Shown piece after piece: positions 1 through 8,764 of a DNA stretch of 64,000 nucleotides. Both the position numbers and the translations under genes were made by a program. The stretch lies in assembly GCA_017984435.1 (NCBI GenBank), contig JAGNZK010000011.1, positions 1-64,000 on the forward strand. Reading direction: 5' to 3'. The notes below the pieces were generated by a model that did not search any database, was not told where the DNA came from, and was given only the letters and a program-made list of their open reading frames with translations. Within the stretch, counting starts at the first letter, position 1, and every line of letters begins with the position of its first letter. The stretch comes from Nitrosomonas sp. Its GTDB lineage: Bacteria; Pseudomonadota; Gammaproteobacteria; Burkholderiales; Nitrosomonadaceae.

Positions 1-42
1 ATCAACCTGAATACATGATGACTATTTCTCTGCAGTTCCATA

Positions 43-107
43 AGCTGGATAGTCTACAATGGCCTATCGCCATTGTAGACTATCCAGCTCGGGGGCAAGC
101 CCCCGAG
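43..107. repeat. Two abutting perfect palindromes
   Basis: The first palindrome has 21-bp perfect arms at 43–63 and 69–89 around a 5-nt loop. The second has 9-bp perfect arms at 88–96 and 99–107 around a 2-nt loop, and shares two bases with the first. Neither is followed by a T run on either strand, so a simple intrinsic terminator is unlikely. The arms are too perfect to be old drift. A REP/MITE-like mobile palindrome or a protein-binding element fits better, but the copy number cannot be seen from this window. Confidence 0.7.
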
Positions 108-176
108 ATTTTCGCGATGCGGTTAAATAGGATACTGCAAACGAAGGAACAACCAGGATAGCCAGCAACCACAGAA

Positions 177-371
177 TCAATGTGTATTGAAGAAAACCGG
201 ATCAAACCAATGCGCGACATCAAGGGAATTGTGGTAAACAACACCTTCATTACCCCGATAAGATGTATAACCCAATCCCACTGCAATACCAATTGGTAAC
301 AAAAACGGTATTAAGAAAATCAGCCAGTTATACCACGTCATTTTTCTTAGATTAGTGCTTTCCAAGTGCAT
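177..371 (-). CDS. Small single-pass membrane protein, unknown
   Basis: About 62–70 residues. A hydrophobic helix (core WLIFLIPFLLPIGIAVG) lies near the N-terminus and is followed by a polar tail with several aromatic residues. The start is uncertain. The ATG at 371 sits directly against a GAGGAG motif, while an in-frame TTG six bases later has ideal spacing to it; a TTG at 389 and an ATG at 341 are also possible. The gene lies directly after the lipase reading frame on the same strand (lipase stop at 377), so the two are probably cotranscribed. No family was recognised. A membrane partner of the lipase is only a guess. Confidence 0.45.
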   Translation of the reverse strand: MHLESTNLRKMTWYNWLIFLIPFLLPIGIAVGLGYTSYRGNEGVVYHNSLDVAHWFDPVFFNTH

Positions 372-376
372 CTCCT

Positions 377-1089
377 CTAAAAAATCCAACTTATTTGGCC
401 ATTAATCGCCTGAGACCAAAATTTAATATGATCGAAAGGCCTGTAGGTACTATTCCTGAATGGAGAATTCCAGCCAATTAACCCAAAATGATCACTGTGC
501 AGCGTGCCTAGAAACTGTTCCCATTTAGCTGAATCAACCGATACCAATCCGTCATTCTCAACAATAATCATACGCCCGAAAGGACGCAACCAGAAAGATT
601 GTTCTGACACAGAGCAACAACCGGCATACGAAGTATAGATTACATCGATACGATCGGGTATCGGTACCGCTCGCCGCCTCTCGGGCGTTAATTCATCCAA
701 TGCAGGACGGCCAACCAAGTGGATCATCACCGGCAACATCCGAGGTGACTCAAGCGCCCATGTCGCAATAGGTGAACCAAGATGCGGTGTGCTCACCGTT
801 AACAACCGCTTGATGCGTTTATCCGAATCCGGGAAACTGATCAAGTAACGTGCATCAAGGCCGCCCATACTATGAGCGAATAGGGAAAATTCCGCGACAT
901 CACTTTGGAAAAGCTGATTTGCCAGTAATGATGCCCTTTCTGCAATTGTTCCAGGGATGGTACTGCGGGTGTAAAACACTGCACCCCTTCATGTTTTAAA
1001 GCCTGCGCGACACCACGAAAATATTGAATAGGGCCAAAATGTGAGAAACCCAGATAACCATGCAATAAAACCGGAACAGAATAGGTCAT
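377..1089 (-). pseudogene. Triacylglycerol lipase-like alpha/beta hydrolase, frameshifted
   Basis: Two reading frames together make one lipase. The N-terminal part (ATG at 1089, or 1122) begins TYSVPVLLHGYLGF, the oxyanion-hole HG strand. It runs in one frame to about 970 and then needs a one-base shift to continue in the second frame (STIPGTIAERASLLANQ...). The second part carries the nucleophile elbow AHSMGG, an acid-site candidate in VENDGLVS, and a histidine in LHSDHFGL. The whole catalytic triad therefore survives and only the shift at about 960–985 separates the parts. This pattern suggests a recent mutation or a sequence error rather than an old decayed gene. The intact protein would be about 235 residues, with no obvious signal peptide. 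Confidence 0.7.
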
Positions 1090-1197
1090 AGGATAATTTC
1101 CGGGAAAGAAACATCCCGACAAAACGTCGAGATGCTTCTCTTAAACTGAAGTTTTTGTTATACCAGCATAAAGACACTCAATACCCTAACAGACTCG

Positions 1198-1542
1198 TTA
1201 ATAAGAAGTTTCTCTGGAAAAATCTTGCCAAATGAAAGGTGGATTAACCGATGGTTTGGTAGGAATAAAAAAAGTGGCTGCGTCAAGTACACCGACCAAA
1301 CTACGGCCTACGGTATGCATAATACCCGTTGCCAGTCCGATTGTGATGCCGTATAGGGCACCCTCATTGCGAGAGGTTAAAACAATATTCTTGGGTAATT
1401 CTACCCATCCGGTCGCCGCATTCGTAATACCAGTTACAAACTTCTCGCTCGAATTACCAAAATAACTGTCAGCAGCAATCACTTGGGACGAAAAAAGAAA
1501 AAATATTGACAACACTAAAGAGAATTTAACAATTCTTCTCAT
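1198..1542 (-). CDS. Exosortase-system-associated protein, TIGR04073-like
   Basis: 114 residues with a clear signal peptide (hydrophobic run LVLSIFFLFSSQ, cleavage near VIAA). The middle contains the glycine-rich segment GALYGITIGLATGIMHTVGR and a run VGVLDAATFFIPT. These match my recollection of the TIGR04073 family, which co-occurs with PEP-CTERM/exosortase systems. The start is supported by AAGGAG about seven bases upstream. A PEP-CTERM substrate occurs later in this window (50,679–51,335), so the genome context is consistent. The molecular role of the family is unknown to me; the exported location follows from the signal peptide. Confidence 0.7.
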   Translation of the reverse strand: MRRIVKFSLVLSIFFLFSSQVIAADSYFGNSSEKFVTGITNAATGWVELPKNIVLTSRNEGALYGITIGLATGIMHTVGRSLVGVLDAATFFIPTKPSVNPPFIWQDFSRETSY

Positions 1543-1988
1543 CAGAAAAACTCCTTATTTGTTTTAAAATTTATTAAATTTCTGTTTCCAGTTAAGAAAT
1601 GAGCAGAAATGTAATCGAAGTTTACCTCTTCACATCGAAACAGACAATTTTTGATTTGAAAGAATTAATTAGGAAATCATTCCTACAGCAAGATCGAACA
1701 AAAAGGCAAGGACGATCAATTTCATACAAATATAATAAAAGTATGACAAATGTATCCATTCAGAATCTTAGTATAAAATAAATCTGGTTTAGTCATATAT
1801 ACACTAGTGATTATTTACCAGTTATCCAATTTGATAAATTTATCTATATTAGAGATATGGACAGCTTCATGCAAAAAGGCAATAACAACCTACAGACGAC
1901 AATTAAGAATACAAAATTGATGCCATCAATTACCTTGAGCCGGATTGATCTATGCTCCTATGATGAAAAAGCGCATATCCATTCTTGC
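1543..1988. other. AT-rich intergenic region before the porin–urease operon
   Basis: 446 bp between two divergent genes, so it should hold promoters for both. It is strongly AT-rich. A 60-codon open frame at 1599–1781 has no ribosome binding site and low-complexity composition, so I do not call it a gene. An open stretch upstream of the porin ATG could extend that protein by 44 residues, but those residues are not signal-peptide-like. A short frame starting with MMKKR ends at the porin ATG (overlap ATGA) and may be a leader. Confidence 0.5.
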
Positions 1989-3236
1989 ATGAAATCTCTC
2001 CTAATCATCATGCTGATGAGTGCTTTTCTCTTATTTATATCTAGCGCTGTTTATGCGATGGATGTATCAGTTAAACCAATTTCTGACAGACTCAAAGTAC
2101 AAACGAGCGAGACGAGATGGATCAGCTTAGGCGCAGGTTATCGCGGTACCGGGTTATGGACAGAAAACTTAAATGGTAATTTGGGTAGCGGTCACTACAG
2201 TAACGATAATGCTCGTATCTACTTGAATGGCCAGATTAATCAATATCTTAAATTCGAAGTCAATACCGAATGCTTTTTCTGTAACAATACCGCTTCGGGC
2301 GAAAACCCCAGGATGTCCTACAACATTCTCGATGCGATTGCAAAATTCGAATACAACCGCTATTTCAACATCTGGGGTGGTCGCATGTTAGCACCTACAG
2401 AGCGGGGCGAATTGAGTGGTCCTTTTTTTCAAGCTACCCATGATGCTTTCAAGACGCCATTCTTCTCTCAAGATTTCAGTACAAATTTTGGTAATGGCGG
2501 TGCCGGACGTTATGGTCGTGACGATGGGGTAACTTTCTGGGGCAATGCAGAACCAGGTATCGTTCCCGGAACGCTAGGTTATGCAATGGGAGTCTTTCGC
2601 GGTTTGGAATCATCGCATACCAGTGGACCTAATCCTAGCGGCACTATACTGACAGCTGCACGTGTTACCTATAATTTTCTGAATCCGGAAAAAAATCCTG
2701 GCTACTACACTTCTAGTACGTATTACGGTAAAGCGGGAGATATTTTAGCGCTGGCATTCGGTATGTCCTATCAAAAGAATGGTGCCGGATCATTAGCACA
2801 TCGTAGTGATTTTCTGGGTTTCACAGGTGATTTGCTGTTTGAAAAAGTATTGCCCAAAAATATGGGTGTAACTACTTTGAATGCTGAGTATAAACAATTT
2901 TATGCCGGCTACTCGACTGCCGCATTTTCCGACCGTGACTGCTTTTGTATGTTTGATGGCAAGTCGTGGACAGTAACAGGTCTGTATTTAATACCGGGTA
3001 AAGTCGGCATCGGACAGTTCCAACCCTATGGCAGATTTACCAGTATTCAGCCGAATCGAAGTAATAACCGGGAAGAAATTGAAGCGGGTGTAAATTATAT
3101 TATTGATGGCTTTAATGCCCGTATTTCAGCCTACTATCAACATGGCGATCTCTTGTCTAAAGGGTTGAATTATGCGCCTGGCGTAACGGGCCCTACACAA
3201 GATGTTTTCAAAATTTCTTTCCAATTGCAGATTTAA
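1989..3236 (+). CDS. Outer-membrane porin upstream of urease
   Basis: 415 residues from the ATG at 1989. I chose this start because the next 25 residues form a signal peptide (LLIIMLMSAFLLFISS, cleavage near VYA). An in-frame start at 1857 would add 44 non-secretory residues. The mature protein is rich in alternating aromatic strands (ISLGAGYRGTGLW, RIYLNGQINQYLKFEV, FNIWGGRMLAP) and ends in a strand terminating FQLQI, as beta-barrel porins do. Two unusual cysteine pairs occur (CFFC near mature residue 75 and CFC near 335). The stop lies 39 bp before ureD on the same strand with no terminator between them, so it is probably the first gene of the urease operon and may admit urea. That substrate is inferred from position only. 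Confidence 0.75.
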   Translation: MKSLLIIMLMSAFLLFISSAVYAMDVSVKPISDRLKVQTSETRWISLGAGYRGTGLWTENLNGNLGSGHYSNDNARIYLNGQINQYLKFEVNTECFFCNNTASGENPRMSYNILDAIAKFEYNRYFNIWGGRMLAPTERGELSGPFFQATHDAFKTPFFSQDFSTNFGNGGAGRYGRDDGVTFWGNAEPGIVPGTLGYAMGVFRGLESSHTSGPNPSGTILTAARVTYNFLNPEKNPGYYTSSTYYGKAGDILALAFGMSYQKNGAGSLAHRSDFLGFTGDLLFEKVLPKNMGVTTLNAEYKQFYAGYSTAAFSDRDCFCMFDGKSWTVTGLYLIPGKVGIGQFQPYGRFTSIQPNRSNNREEIEAGVNYIIDGFNARISAYYQHGDLLSKGLNYAPGVTGPTQDVFKISFQLQI

Positions 3237-3275
3237 TACCCCAGAAATTATTACTCCTGATAAGTCATTATAAAA

Positions 3276-4220
3276 ATGTCGCTATCTGCACACAAAGAAG
3301 AATTGACCGCTCAGCAACAGAGTCCGACTATCTTGACCTATCCCAAACAAGCAATCCAGCATGCCCCTGAAGTATTGATCGATTCAACGTACAAGCCATT
3401 GCAAGCAAGGCTATCACTTAAGTTTGCTGAAATCGACGAAACAACGCGCCTTGTAGAACGAGATCAGTTTGGCCCACTATTAGTACAAAAACCTCTTTAT
3501 CCAGAAGGACGAAAAGTCTGTCATGTGGTCATTATCCATCCGCCTGGTGGAGTCGTAGGGGGTGATCAATTAGAAATTTCGGCTCAAATCGGCGCATCTG
3601 CTAACGCACAAATCACTACACCGGGTGCAACCAAGTGGTACAAAGCCAACGGACATACCTCACAACAGAAGATTAGGATTAATGTCAATAAGGGTGGTTC
3701 GCTCGAATGGGTACCCCAGGAAACCATTTTTTATAATCATGCCAATGTAGAGATTGATCATCAGGTTATGCTTGAGGATGATGCAATTTATGTCGGTTGT
3801 GAAATATTATGTTTTGGCCGAACGGCATCAGGTGAAACATTCAATAGCGGGCAAATCAAACAACGCACCAGCATCCGACGAAATGATAAATTGATTTGGC
3901 TTGAGCAAATACGTCTTCTCGGTGAAAGCTCTGCGATGAATGGCTCTTTAGCATTATCTGGCAAAACAGTCTGCGCTTCACTCATTTTGACGGGAAAAGT
4001 AATGCCTCAGCCATTGATAGATTTGGCACGCGAGGAAGCAGAGAAAATCACTAATGGGGTTGGCCAGGTTGGCATCTCTCAACTTAAATCAATTGTCGTC
4101 GCTCGTTATTTAGGCAATTCAAGCGAAGTAGCGCGGCACGTCATGTTGTGTATTTGGGGGTTGTTTCGTCCGGAAATTCTTGGACGTACCGGAATCGTTC
4201 CACGTATGTGGAGCACTTAA
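3276..4220 (+). CDS. ureD: Urease accessory protein UreD (UreH)
   Basis: 314 residues, slightly longer than usual because of a roughly 40-residue N-terminal extension. The core is diagnostic: QARLSLKFAE, the segment GPLLVQKPLYPEG, and HPPGGVVGGDQL. UreD forms the UreDFG complex that delivers nickel to the urease apoprotein. The order ureD-A-B-C-E-F-G on one strand is a standard urease operon. A 97-bp AT-rich spacer separates it from ureA, and that spacer carries the ureA ribosome binding site. Nothing appears truncated. Confidence 0.96.
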   Translation: MSLSAHKEELTAQQQSPTILTYPKQAIQHAPEVLIDSTYKPLQARLSLKFAEIDETTRLVERDQFGPLLVQKPLYPEGRKVCHVVIIHPPGGVVGGDQLEISAQIGASANAQITTPGATKWYKANGHTSQQKIRINVNKGGSLEWVPQETIFYNHANVEIDHQVMLEDDAIYVGCEILCFGRTASGETFNSGQIKQRTSIRRNDKLIWLEQIRLLGESSAMNGSLALSGKTVCASLILTGKVMPQPLIDLAREEAEKITNGVGQVGISQLKSIVVARYLGNSSEVARHVMLCIWGLFRPEILGRTGIVPRMWST

Positions 4221-4317
4221 TTAATTACTTCTTTGACTTAAAGCTATTTTCTAAAGAGCTGATATTTTGCAGTAACTTAGGAAAATTAAAAATGTTATTT
4301 CACCCAGGAGAAAAACT

Positions 4318-4620
4318 ATGGACTTAACACCTAGAGAGAAAGACAAACTAATGATATTTACTGCCGGATTGGTGGCTGAAAAACGTAAAGCCCGTGGTCT
4401 ACGACTCAATTACCCAGAAGCTGTTGCACTGATTACCTGCGCAGTATTAGAAGGCGCCAGAGATGGCCGAACGGTAGCCGAATTGATGACAGGTGGACAA
4501 AAAATACTGACTCGCGCTGATGTTATGGAAGGTGTCCCCGAAATGATTCCGGATATCCAGATCGAAGCGACGTTCCCAGATGGAACCAAGCTGGTTACTG
4601 TTCATAATCCGATAGTTTAA
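4318..4620 (+). CDS. ureA: Urease subunit gamma
   Basis: 100 residues, the normal length for a separate gamma subunit. It begins [18 protein letters not shown] and contains [20 protein letters not shown] and a [14 protein letters not shown] segment, all hallmark gamma-subunit motifs. AGGAG lies seven bases before the ATG. It assembles with UreB and UreC into the cytoplasmic (alpha-beta-gamma)3 enzyme that hydrolyses urea to ammonia and carbamate. In an ammonia oxidiser the ammonia would feed energy metabolism and the CO2 could feed carbon fixation. Confidence 0.98.
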   Translation: MDLTPREKDKLMIFTAGLVAEKRKARGLRLNYPEAVALITCAVLEGARDGRTVAELMTGGQKILTRADVMEGVPEMIPDIQIEATFPDGTKLVTVHNPIV

Positions 4621-4641
4621 TCATTAATATAGGAGATCGTC

Positions 4642-4962
4642 ATGAGAGTACCAATGATTCCAGGTGAAGTGTTTACTGAATCGGGTGAAATTGAATTAAA
4701 TGTCGGCAGAAAAACCAAAACGCTAACCGTCTCCAATGGCGGGGATCGTCCAATACAAATTGGTTCCCACTTTCATTTTTTTGAAGTGAATTCTGCCATG
4801 AAGTTTGATAGGGAAGCTGCATACGGTATGCGACTGAATATTATGGCCGGAACAGCTATTCGCTTCGAACCTGGACAAGAAAGAACCGTTGAGCTGGTTG
4901 AGCTTGCTGGAGACCGGATCGTTTATGGATTCAATCAAAAAGTGATGGGCAAACTCAAATAG
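4642..4962 (+). CDS. ureB: Urease subunit beta
   Basis: 106 residues, the usual size. It begins [10 protein letters not shown] and contains the signature region [20 protein letters not shown] and [26 protein letters not shown] precedes the ATG by eight bases, and the gene lies 21 bp after ureA. UreB packs against UreC and is needed for the active trimeric enzyme. It is a separate gene, not fused to ureA as in Helicobacter. Confidence 0.98.
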   Translation: MRVPMIPGEVFTESGEIELNVGRKTKTLTVSNGGDRPIQIGSHFHFFEVNSAMKFDREAAYGMRLNIMAGTAIRFEPGQERTVELVELAGDRIVYGFNQKVMGKLK

Positions 4963-4995
4963 TTTGTATCGCAATAATTTTACAGGAGTAAGAAA

Positions 4996-6702
4996 ATGAG
5001 CGTAAAAATTTCCCGTCAAACCTATGCTGAAATGATGGGCCCAACAACAGGCGACCGTGTTCGTCTGGCCGATACAGAGCTTTTTATAGAGATTGAGAAA
5101 GACTTCACCACCTATGGGGAAGAAGTGAAGTTTGGCGGTGGGAAAGTAATTCGGGATGGTATGGGTCAGTCACAACGCAATCATTCGGATGTCATGGATA
5201 CCGTCATTACCAATGCCGTCATTATCGATCATTGGGGAATTGTCAAAGCGGATATCGGCATTAAGAATGGCAAGGTCGCAGCCATTGGCAAAGCTGGAAA
5301 TCCGGATATTCAACCCAATGTCACAATGGCTATTGGTTCTGCTACCGAAATCATTGCCGGTGAAAATCTAATTGTCACAGCCGGAGGCGTTGATACGCAC
5401 ATTCACTTCATTTCTCCGCAACAAGCCGAGGATGCCATGATGAACGGTATCACTACCATGCTCGGTGGTGGTACAGGACCTGCTGTAGGAACTGCAGCAA
5501 CTACGTGTACGCCTGGTCCTTGGCACATTCATTCGATGCTTAGAGCATCCGACGGACTCGTGATGAATACAGGTTTTTTTGGTAAAGGTAATACCAGCTT
5601 GCCAACCCCACTTGAAGAACAAGTTTTTGCTGGTGCTTGTGGTCTAAAACTCCATGAAGACTGGGGAACAACTTATGCGGCCATCGACAACTGTTTGGAT
5701 ATTGCAGATAAATATGATGTTCAAGTCGCTATCCATACCGACACCATTAATGAAGGCGGTTACTTGGAAAACACGATTGCCGCCATGAAGGATCGGACTA
5801 TTCATACTTTCCACACAGAAGGTGCAGGTGGTGGACATGCTCCGGATATCATCGCAGTCGTAGGTCAAGATAATGTTTTGCCGTCATCAACCAATCCAAC
5901 CCGTCCGTATACCGTTAATACACTTGACGAACACTTGGACATGTTGATGGTATGTCATCATTTACATGCCAATATTGCTGAAGATCTCGCTTTTGCAGAA
6001 TCACGTATTCGCAAAGAAACGATCGCAGCCGAAGATATTCTGCATGACATGGGGGCCATCTCCATGATGTCATCAGACTCCCAAGCAATGGGACGTATTG
6101 GTGAAGTCGTATTACGCACATGGCAAACCGCGCATAAAATGAAGATACAACGCGGCACTCTGCAAGAAGATAGCTCAAGAAATGACAATTTCCGTGTAAA
6201 GCGTTACGTTGCCAAGTACACCATTAATCCGGCCATTACGCACGGTATCTCACACGCGATTGGATCTATAGAAGTTGGCAAGTATGCGGATCTTGTATTA
6301 TGGCGGCCTGCTTTCTTCGGTGTGAAACCATCCATGATCTTAAAAGGCGGAATGATCGCTGCATCTCTGATGGGTGATCCTAACGCATCGATTCCAACAC
6401 CTCAACCAGTACATTATCGATATATGTTTGGTGGATATGGTGGGGGAATCAAAACATCGTGTTTCACATTCGCCTCGCAAGCAGCACTTAATGCAGATTT
6501 AATCGATCAATTAAAGCTCGACAAACACATTATTCCAGTCAAAAATACACGGAACCTGCGCAAAAAAGACATGATTCACAATAGCGCAACACCCAAGATG
6601 GAAGTTGATCCGGAAACGTATGAAGTGCGCGCTGATGGACAATTGTTAACCTGTGGGGCGGAAGATGTTCTGCCCATGGCACAGCGATATTTCTTATTCT
6701 AG
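4996..6702 (+). CDS. ureC: Urease subunit alpha (catalytic)
   Basis: 568 residues, full length. All nickel ligands are visible: H135 and H137 in VDTHIHF, the carbamylated lysine K218 in [11 protein letters not shown]247 in AIHTDT, H273 in [11 protein letters not shown], and D361 in SSDSQAMGR. The mobile-flap region [16 protein letters not shown] carries the conserved cysteine and catalytic histidine. A strong ribosome binding site (AGGAG) lies nine bases upstream. The enzyme hydrolyses urea in the cytoplasm. It is followed by a stable hairpin before ureE, which may set the ratio of structural to accessory gene expression. Confidence 0.99.
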   Translation: MSVKISRQTYAEMMGPTTGDRVRLADTELFIEIEKDFTTYGEEVKFGGGKVIRDGMGQSQRNHSDVMDTVITNAVIIDHWGIVKADIGIKNGKVAAIGKAGNPDIQPNVTMAIGSATEIIAGENLIVTAGGVDTHIHFISPQQAEDAMMNGITTMLGGGTGPAVGTAATTCTPGPWHIHSMLRASDGLVMNTGFFGKGNTSLPTPLEEQVFAGACGLKLHEDWGTTYAAIDNCLDIADKYDVQVAIHTDTINEGGYLENTIAAMKDRTIHTFHTEGAGGGHAPDIIAVVGQDNVLPSSTNPTRPYTVNTLDEHLDMLMVCHHLHANIAEDLAFAESRIRKETIAAEDILHDMGAISMMSSDSQAMGRIGEVVLRTWQTAHKMKIQRGTLQEDSSRNDNFRVKRYVAKYTINPAITHGISHAIGSIEVGKYADLVLWRPAFFGVKPSMILKGGMIAASLMGDPNASIPTPQPVHYRYMFGGYGGGIKTSCFTFASQAALNADLIDQLKLDKHIIPVKNTRNLRKKDMIHNSATPKMEVDPETYEVRADGQLLTCGAEDVLPMAQRYFLF

Positions 6703-6719
6703 GAAATATCCATAATAGA

Positions 6720-6748
6720 GTTATCACAGCGCCCGTTGCTGTGATAAC
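6720..6748 (+). promoter_or_regulatory. Perfect hairpin between ureC and ureE
   Basis: 11-bp perfect inverted repeat (6720–6730 and 6738–6748) with a 7-nt loop, starting 17 bp after the ureC stop. It is followed by AATTTCTCAC and not by a T run, so strong intrinsic termination is unlikely. Its place between the abundant structural subunits and the accessory genes suits partial termination or protection of the ureABC mRNA from 3' decay. That role is inference. Confidence 0.6.
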
Positions 6749-6784
6749 AATTTCTCACAATCTTTATTGATTATAAAAAAACAG

Positions 6785-7318
6785 ATGCTTACGTTGAATA
6801 CTAAAATAGATCACGCAGAATCGGTCTTCGCACAGCTCGTTCTACCTTACGAAATGCGCGAGAACAGTCGACTGAGAACAGCGCTTGCATCTGGTGAGGA
6901 AGTTGCTATTTTTACCGCACGAGGCACCATATTACGTAATAATGACCTGCTCAAAAGTGATGATGGTCGTGTCGTACAAATCATTGCGGCTCATGAACCT
7001 ACTTGCCGGATTACCTGCCGTACACCGTATGATTTACTACGTTGTGCTTTCCATTTAGGCAATCGCCATACACAAACACAGGTTGGTGAAGCATTTTTAC
7101 GTATTCATCAAGATAATGTATTAAAACAAATGCTGGAAGGCTTGGGAGCTACTGTCATCGAAGAGGATGCCCAATTTGAACCGGAGTCAGGTGCCTACGG
7201 TGGAGGTGGAGGTAGTGGGCATCATCACCATGGAGACGGTCATTATCACGCGCATGGCCCGCTTGCTCCAATACCAGCACGGCAAAAAATTCATCGGCCT
7301 TCCGACTCACAATCCTAG
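6785..7318 (+). CDS. ureE: Urease accessory protein UreE (nickel metallochaperone)
   Basis: 177 residues from the ATG at 6785. A TTG at 6767 would add six residues, but MLTLNTKIDHAES is the family-like start. The N-terminal domain contains LRTALASGEEVAI and RGTILRNNDLL. The central metal-binding domain contains TYPDLLR-like PYDLLRCAFHLGNRH with the conserved GNRH histidine. The C-terminus is glycine- and histidine-rich (GGGGGSGHHHHGDGHYHAHG), a nickel-storage tail present in many UreE proteins. It hands nickel to UreG. The gene ends 8 bp before ureF. Confidence 0.97.
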   Translation: MLTLNTKIDHAESVFAQLVLPYEMRENSRLRTALASGEEVAIFTARGTILRNNDLLKSDDGRVVQIIAAHEPTCRITCRTPYDLLRCAFHLGNRHTQTQVGEAFLRIHQDNVLKQMLEGLGATVIEEDAQFEPESGAYGGGGGSGHHHHGDGHYHAHGPLAPIPARQKIHRPSDSQS

Positions 7319-7326
7319 GAATAACT

Positions 7327-8004
7327 TTGCAATCCGCTTTATTGCTCCGCTTACTGCAGTTAGCAAGTCCCTCATTGCCCATTGGCGCATACACGTATTC
7401 ACAGGGTCTCGAATCCGCGATTGAGGAGGGTATCGTCAACAATGAAAGTACAGCGCGAGCATGGATTACTGAGTCTTTGAGCATTATTGCAGACTTTGAA
7501 GCACCGCTAGTATGGCGCTTACTCAAAGCTTTTTCCGAACGAGATTCGGTAGCTGTCAGTTATTGGACCGAGTGTTATATTGCAGCACGCGATACAGCAG
7601 AGTTTCGTGCAGAAACTATCCAGATGGGGTATTCCCTAGGAAAACTCATTATGGATTTAAAGATCGCGGACGAATCATTGCTGACGCTATTGGCAAACCA
7701 ATCAGAAATACCCCTACCCACCGCTTTTGCTTGTGCTGCAGAAGCATTTGCCATACCGCATGAGGCTGCGTTGCTTGGAATGCTTTTTTCTTTGGTTGAG
7801 AATCAGGTTCTAGTCTGCGTTAAATCAGTGCCACTTGGCCAAGTTTCCGGACAGAGTCTTCTGCTTTCATTACATTCTATTATTGAAACAGTGTCGCTAC
7901 GCGCACAACAGCTCAATGATGATGAATTATCCAATTGGGCTCCAGGGTTATCATTACTGTCAATACAACATGAAACACAATACAGTAGAATTTATCGATC
8001 ATAA
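7327..8004 (+). CDS. ureF: Urease accessory protein UreF
   Basis: 225 residues, normal length. It starts with TTG, with AGGAA six bases upstream. The N-terminal motif LASPSLPIGAYTYSQGLE is the UreF signature, followed by helices rich in alanine and glutamate (ARDTAEFRAETIQMG). UreF bridges UreD and UreG in the activation complex and is proposed to gate GTP hydrolysis. The gene is tightly packed between ureE and ureG, which implies co-translation. Confidence 0.96.
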   Translation: MQSALLLRLLQLASPSLPIGAYTYSQGLESAIEEGIVNNESTARAWITESLSIIADFEAPLVWRLLKAFSERDSVAVSYWTECYIAARDTAEFRAETIQMGYSLGKLIMDLKIADESLLTLLANQSEIPLPTAFACAAEAFAIPHEAALLGMLFSLVENQVLVCVKSVPLGQVSGQSLLLSLHSIIETVSLRAQQLNDDELSNWAPGLSLLSIQHETQYSRIYRS

Positions 8005-8022
8005 TTTTGGGGATATAAAAAC

Positions 8023-8658
8023 GTGAATAAACAATCAAATCCTCTTCGAGTAGGAATCGGCGGCCCGGTTGGATCCGGAAAAACGGCTTTATGCGAAGCA
8101 TTAAGCAAAAAAATGCGTGATCATTACGAAATGGCTGTGATCACGAACGATATTTATACCAAAGAAGATATGGAGATTTTATTACGCGCCAATGCACTGC
8201 CTCCTGAGCGCCTGATGGGTGTAGAAACCGGCGGATGCCCACATACTGCAATCAGAGAAGATGCATCCATCAATCTCGAGGCCATTGCACGGATGACGGC
8301 CGATTTTCCCAATCTCGATCTCATCCTGGTTGAATCCGGCGGCGATAATCTGGCCTCCACTTTCAGTCCCGAGCTTTCTGATTTGACCATCTATGTGATT
8401 GACGTCGCTGCCGGTGAAAAAATTCCGCGCAAAGGTGGCCCCGGCATCACACGCTCAGCGCTCCTTGTCATTAACAAAATCGATCTTGCTCCTTATGTTG
8501 GCGCAAGCCTGGAAGTGATGGCACGCGATGCGAAAAAAATGCGTGGTGATCGACCATTTGTGTTTACCAATTTACACACTGGCGAAGGCGTTGATCAGAT
8601 AGTCGATTTCATTGTGAAACAAGGATTGTTGGATGAAGTAAAGCAGCAACAAAGCTGA
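8023..8658 (+). CDS. ureG: Urease accessory GTPase UreG
   Basis: 211 residues with a GTG start. The P-loop is [13 protein letters not shown] near residues 11–23. The CPH nickel motif occurs in [13 protein letters not shown], and the G4-type motif [10 protein letters not shown] is present. UreG hydrolyses GTP to drive nickel insertion into urease. It is the last accessory gene before the urea channel; the 106-bp spacer shows no terminator, so the transporter can be in the same transcript. Confidence 0.98.
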   Translation: MNKQSNPLRVGIGGPVGSGKTALCEALSKKMRDHYEMAVITNDIYTKEDMEILLRANALPPERLMGVETGGCPHTAIREDASINLEAIARMTADFPNLDLILVESGGDNLASTFSPELSDLTIYVIDVAAGEKIPRKGGPGITRSALLVINKIDLAPYVGASLEVMARDAKKMRGDRPFVFTNLHTGEGVDQIVDFIVKQGLLDEVKQQQS

Positions 8659-8764
8659 TTGTCGTTCGTCTAGCAACCTTATAAATAGTAATCCGATACT
8701 GAATAGCACATTGTTTTAGTTATTGTTGTTATATTTTCCACAAGAACTTAAGGAGCTGATCACC

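Noticed and set aside
1599-1781. 60-codon open frame in the AT-rich region before the porin
   Set aside because: No ribosome binding site, low-complexity composition and no family resemblance; it lies where promoters are expected.
1857-1988. Longer N-terminus for the porin
   Set aside because: The added 44 residues are not secretory, while the ATG at 1989 starts a clean signal peptide.
8723-8764. TTG start for the urea channel
   Set aside because: AAGGAG is correctly spaced to the ATG at 8765, and the upstream codons are not channel-like.
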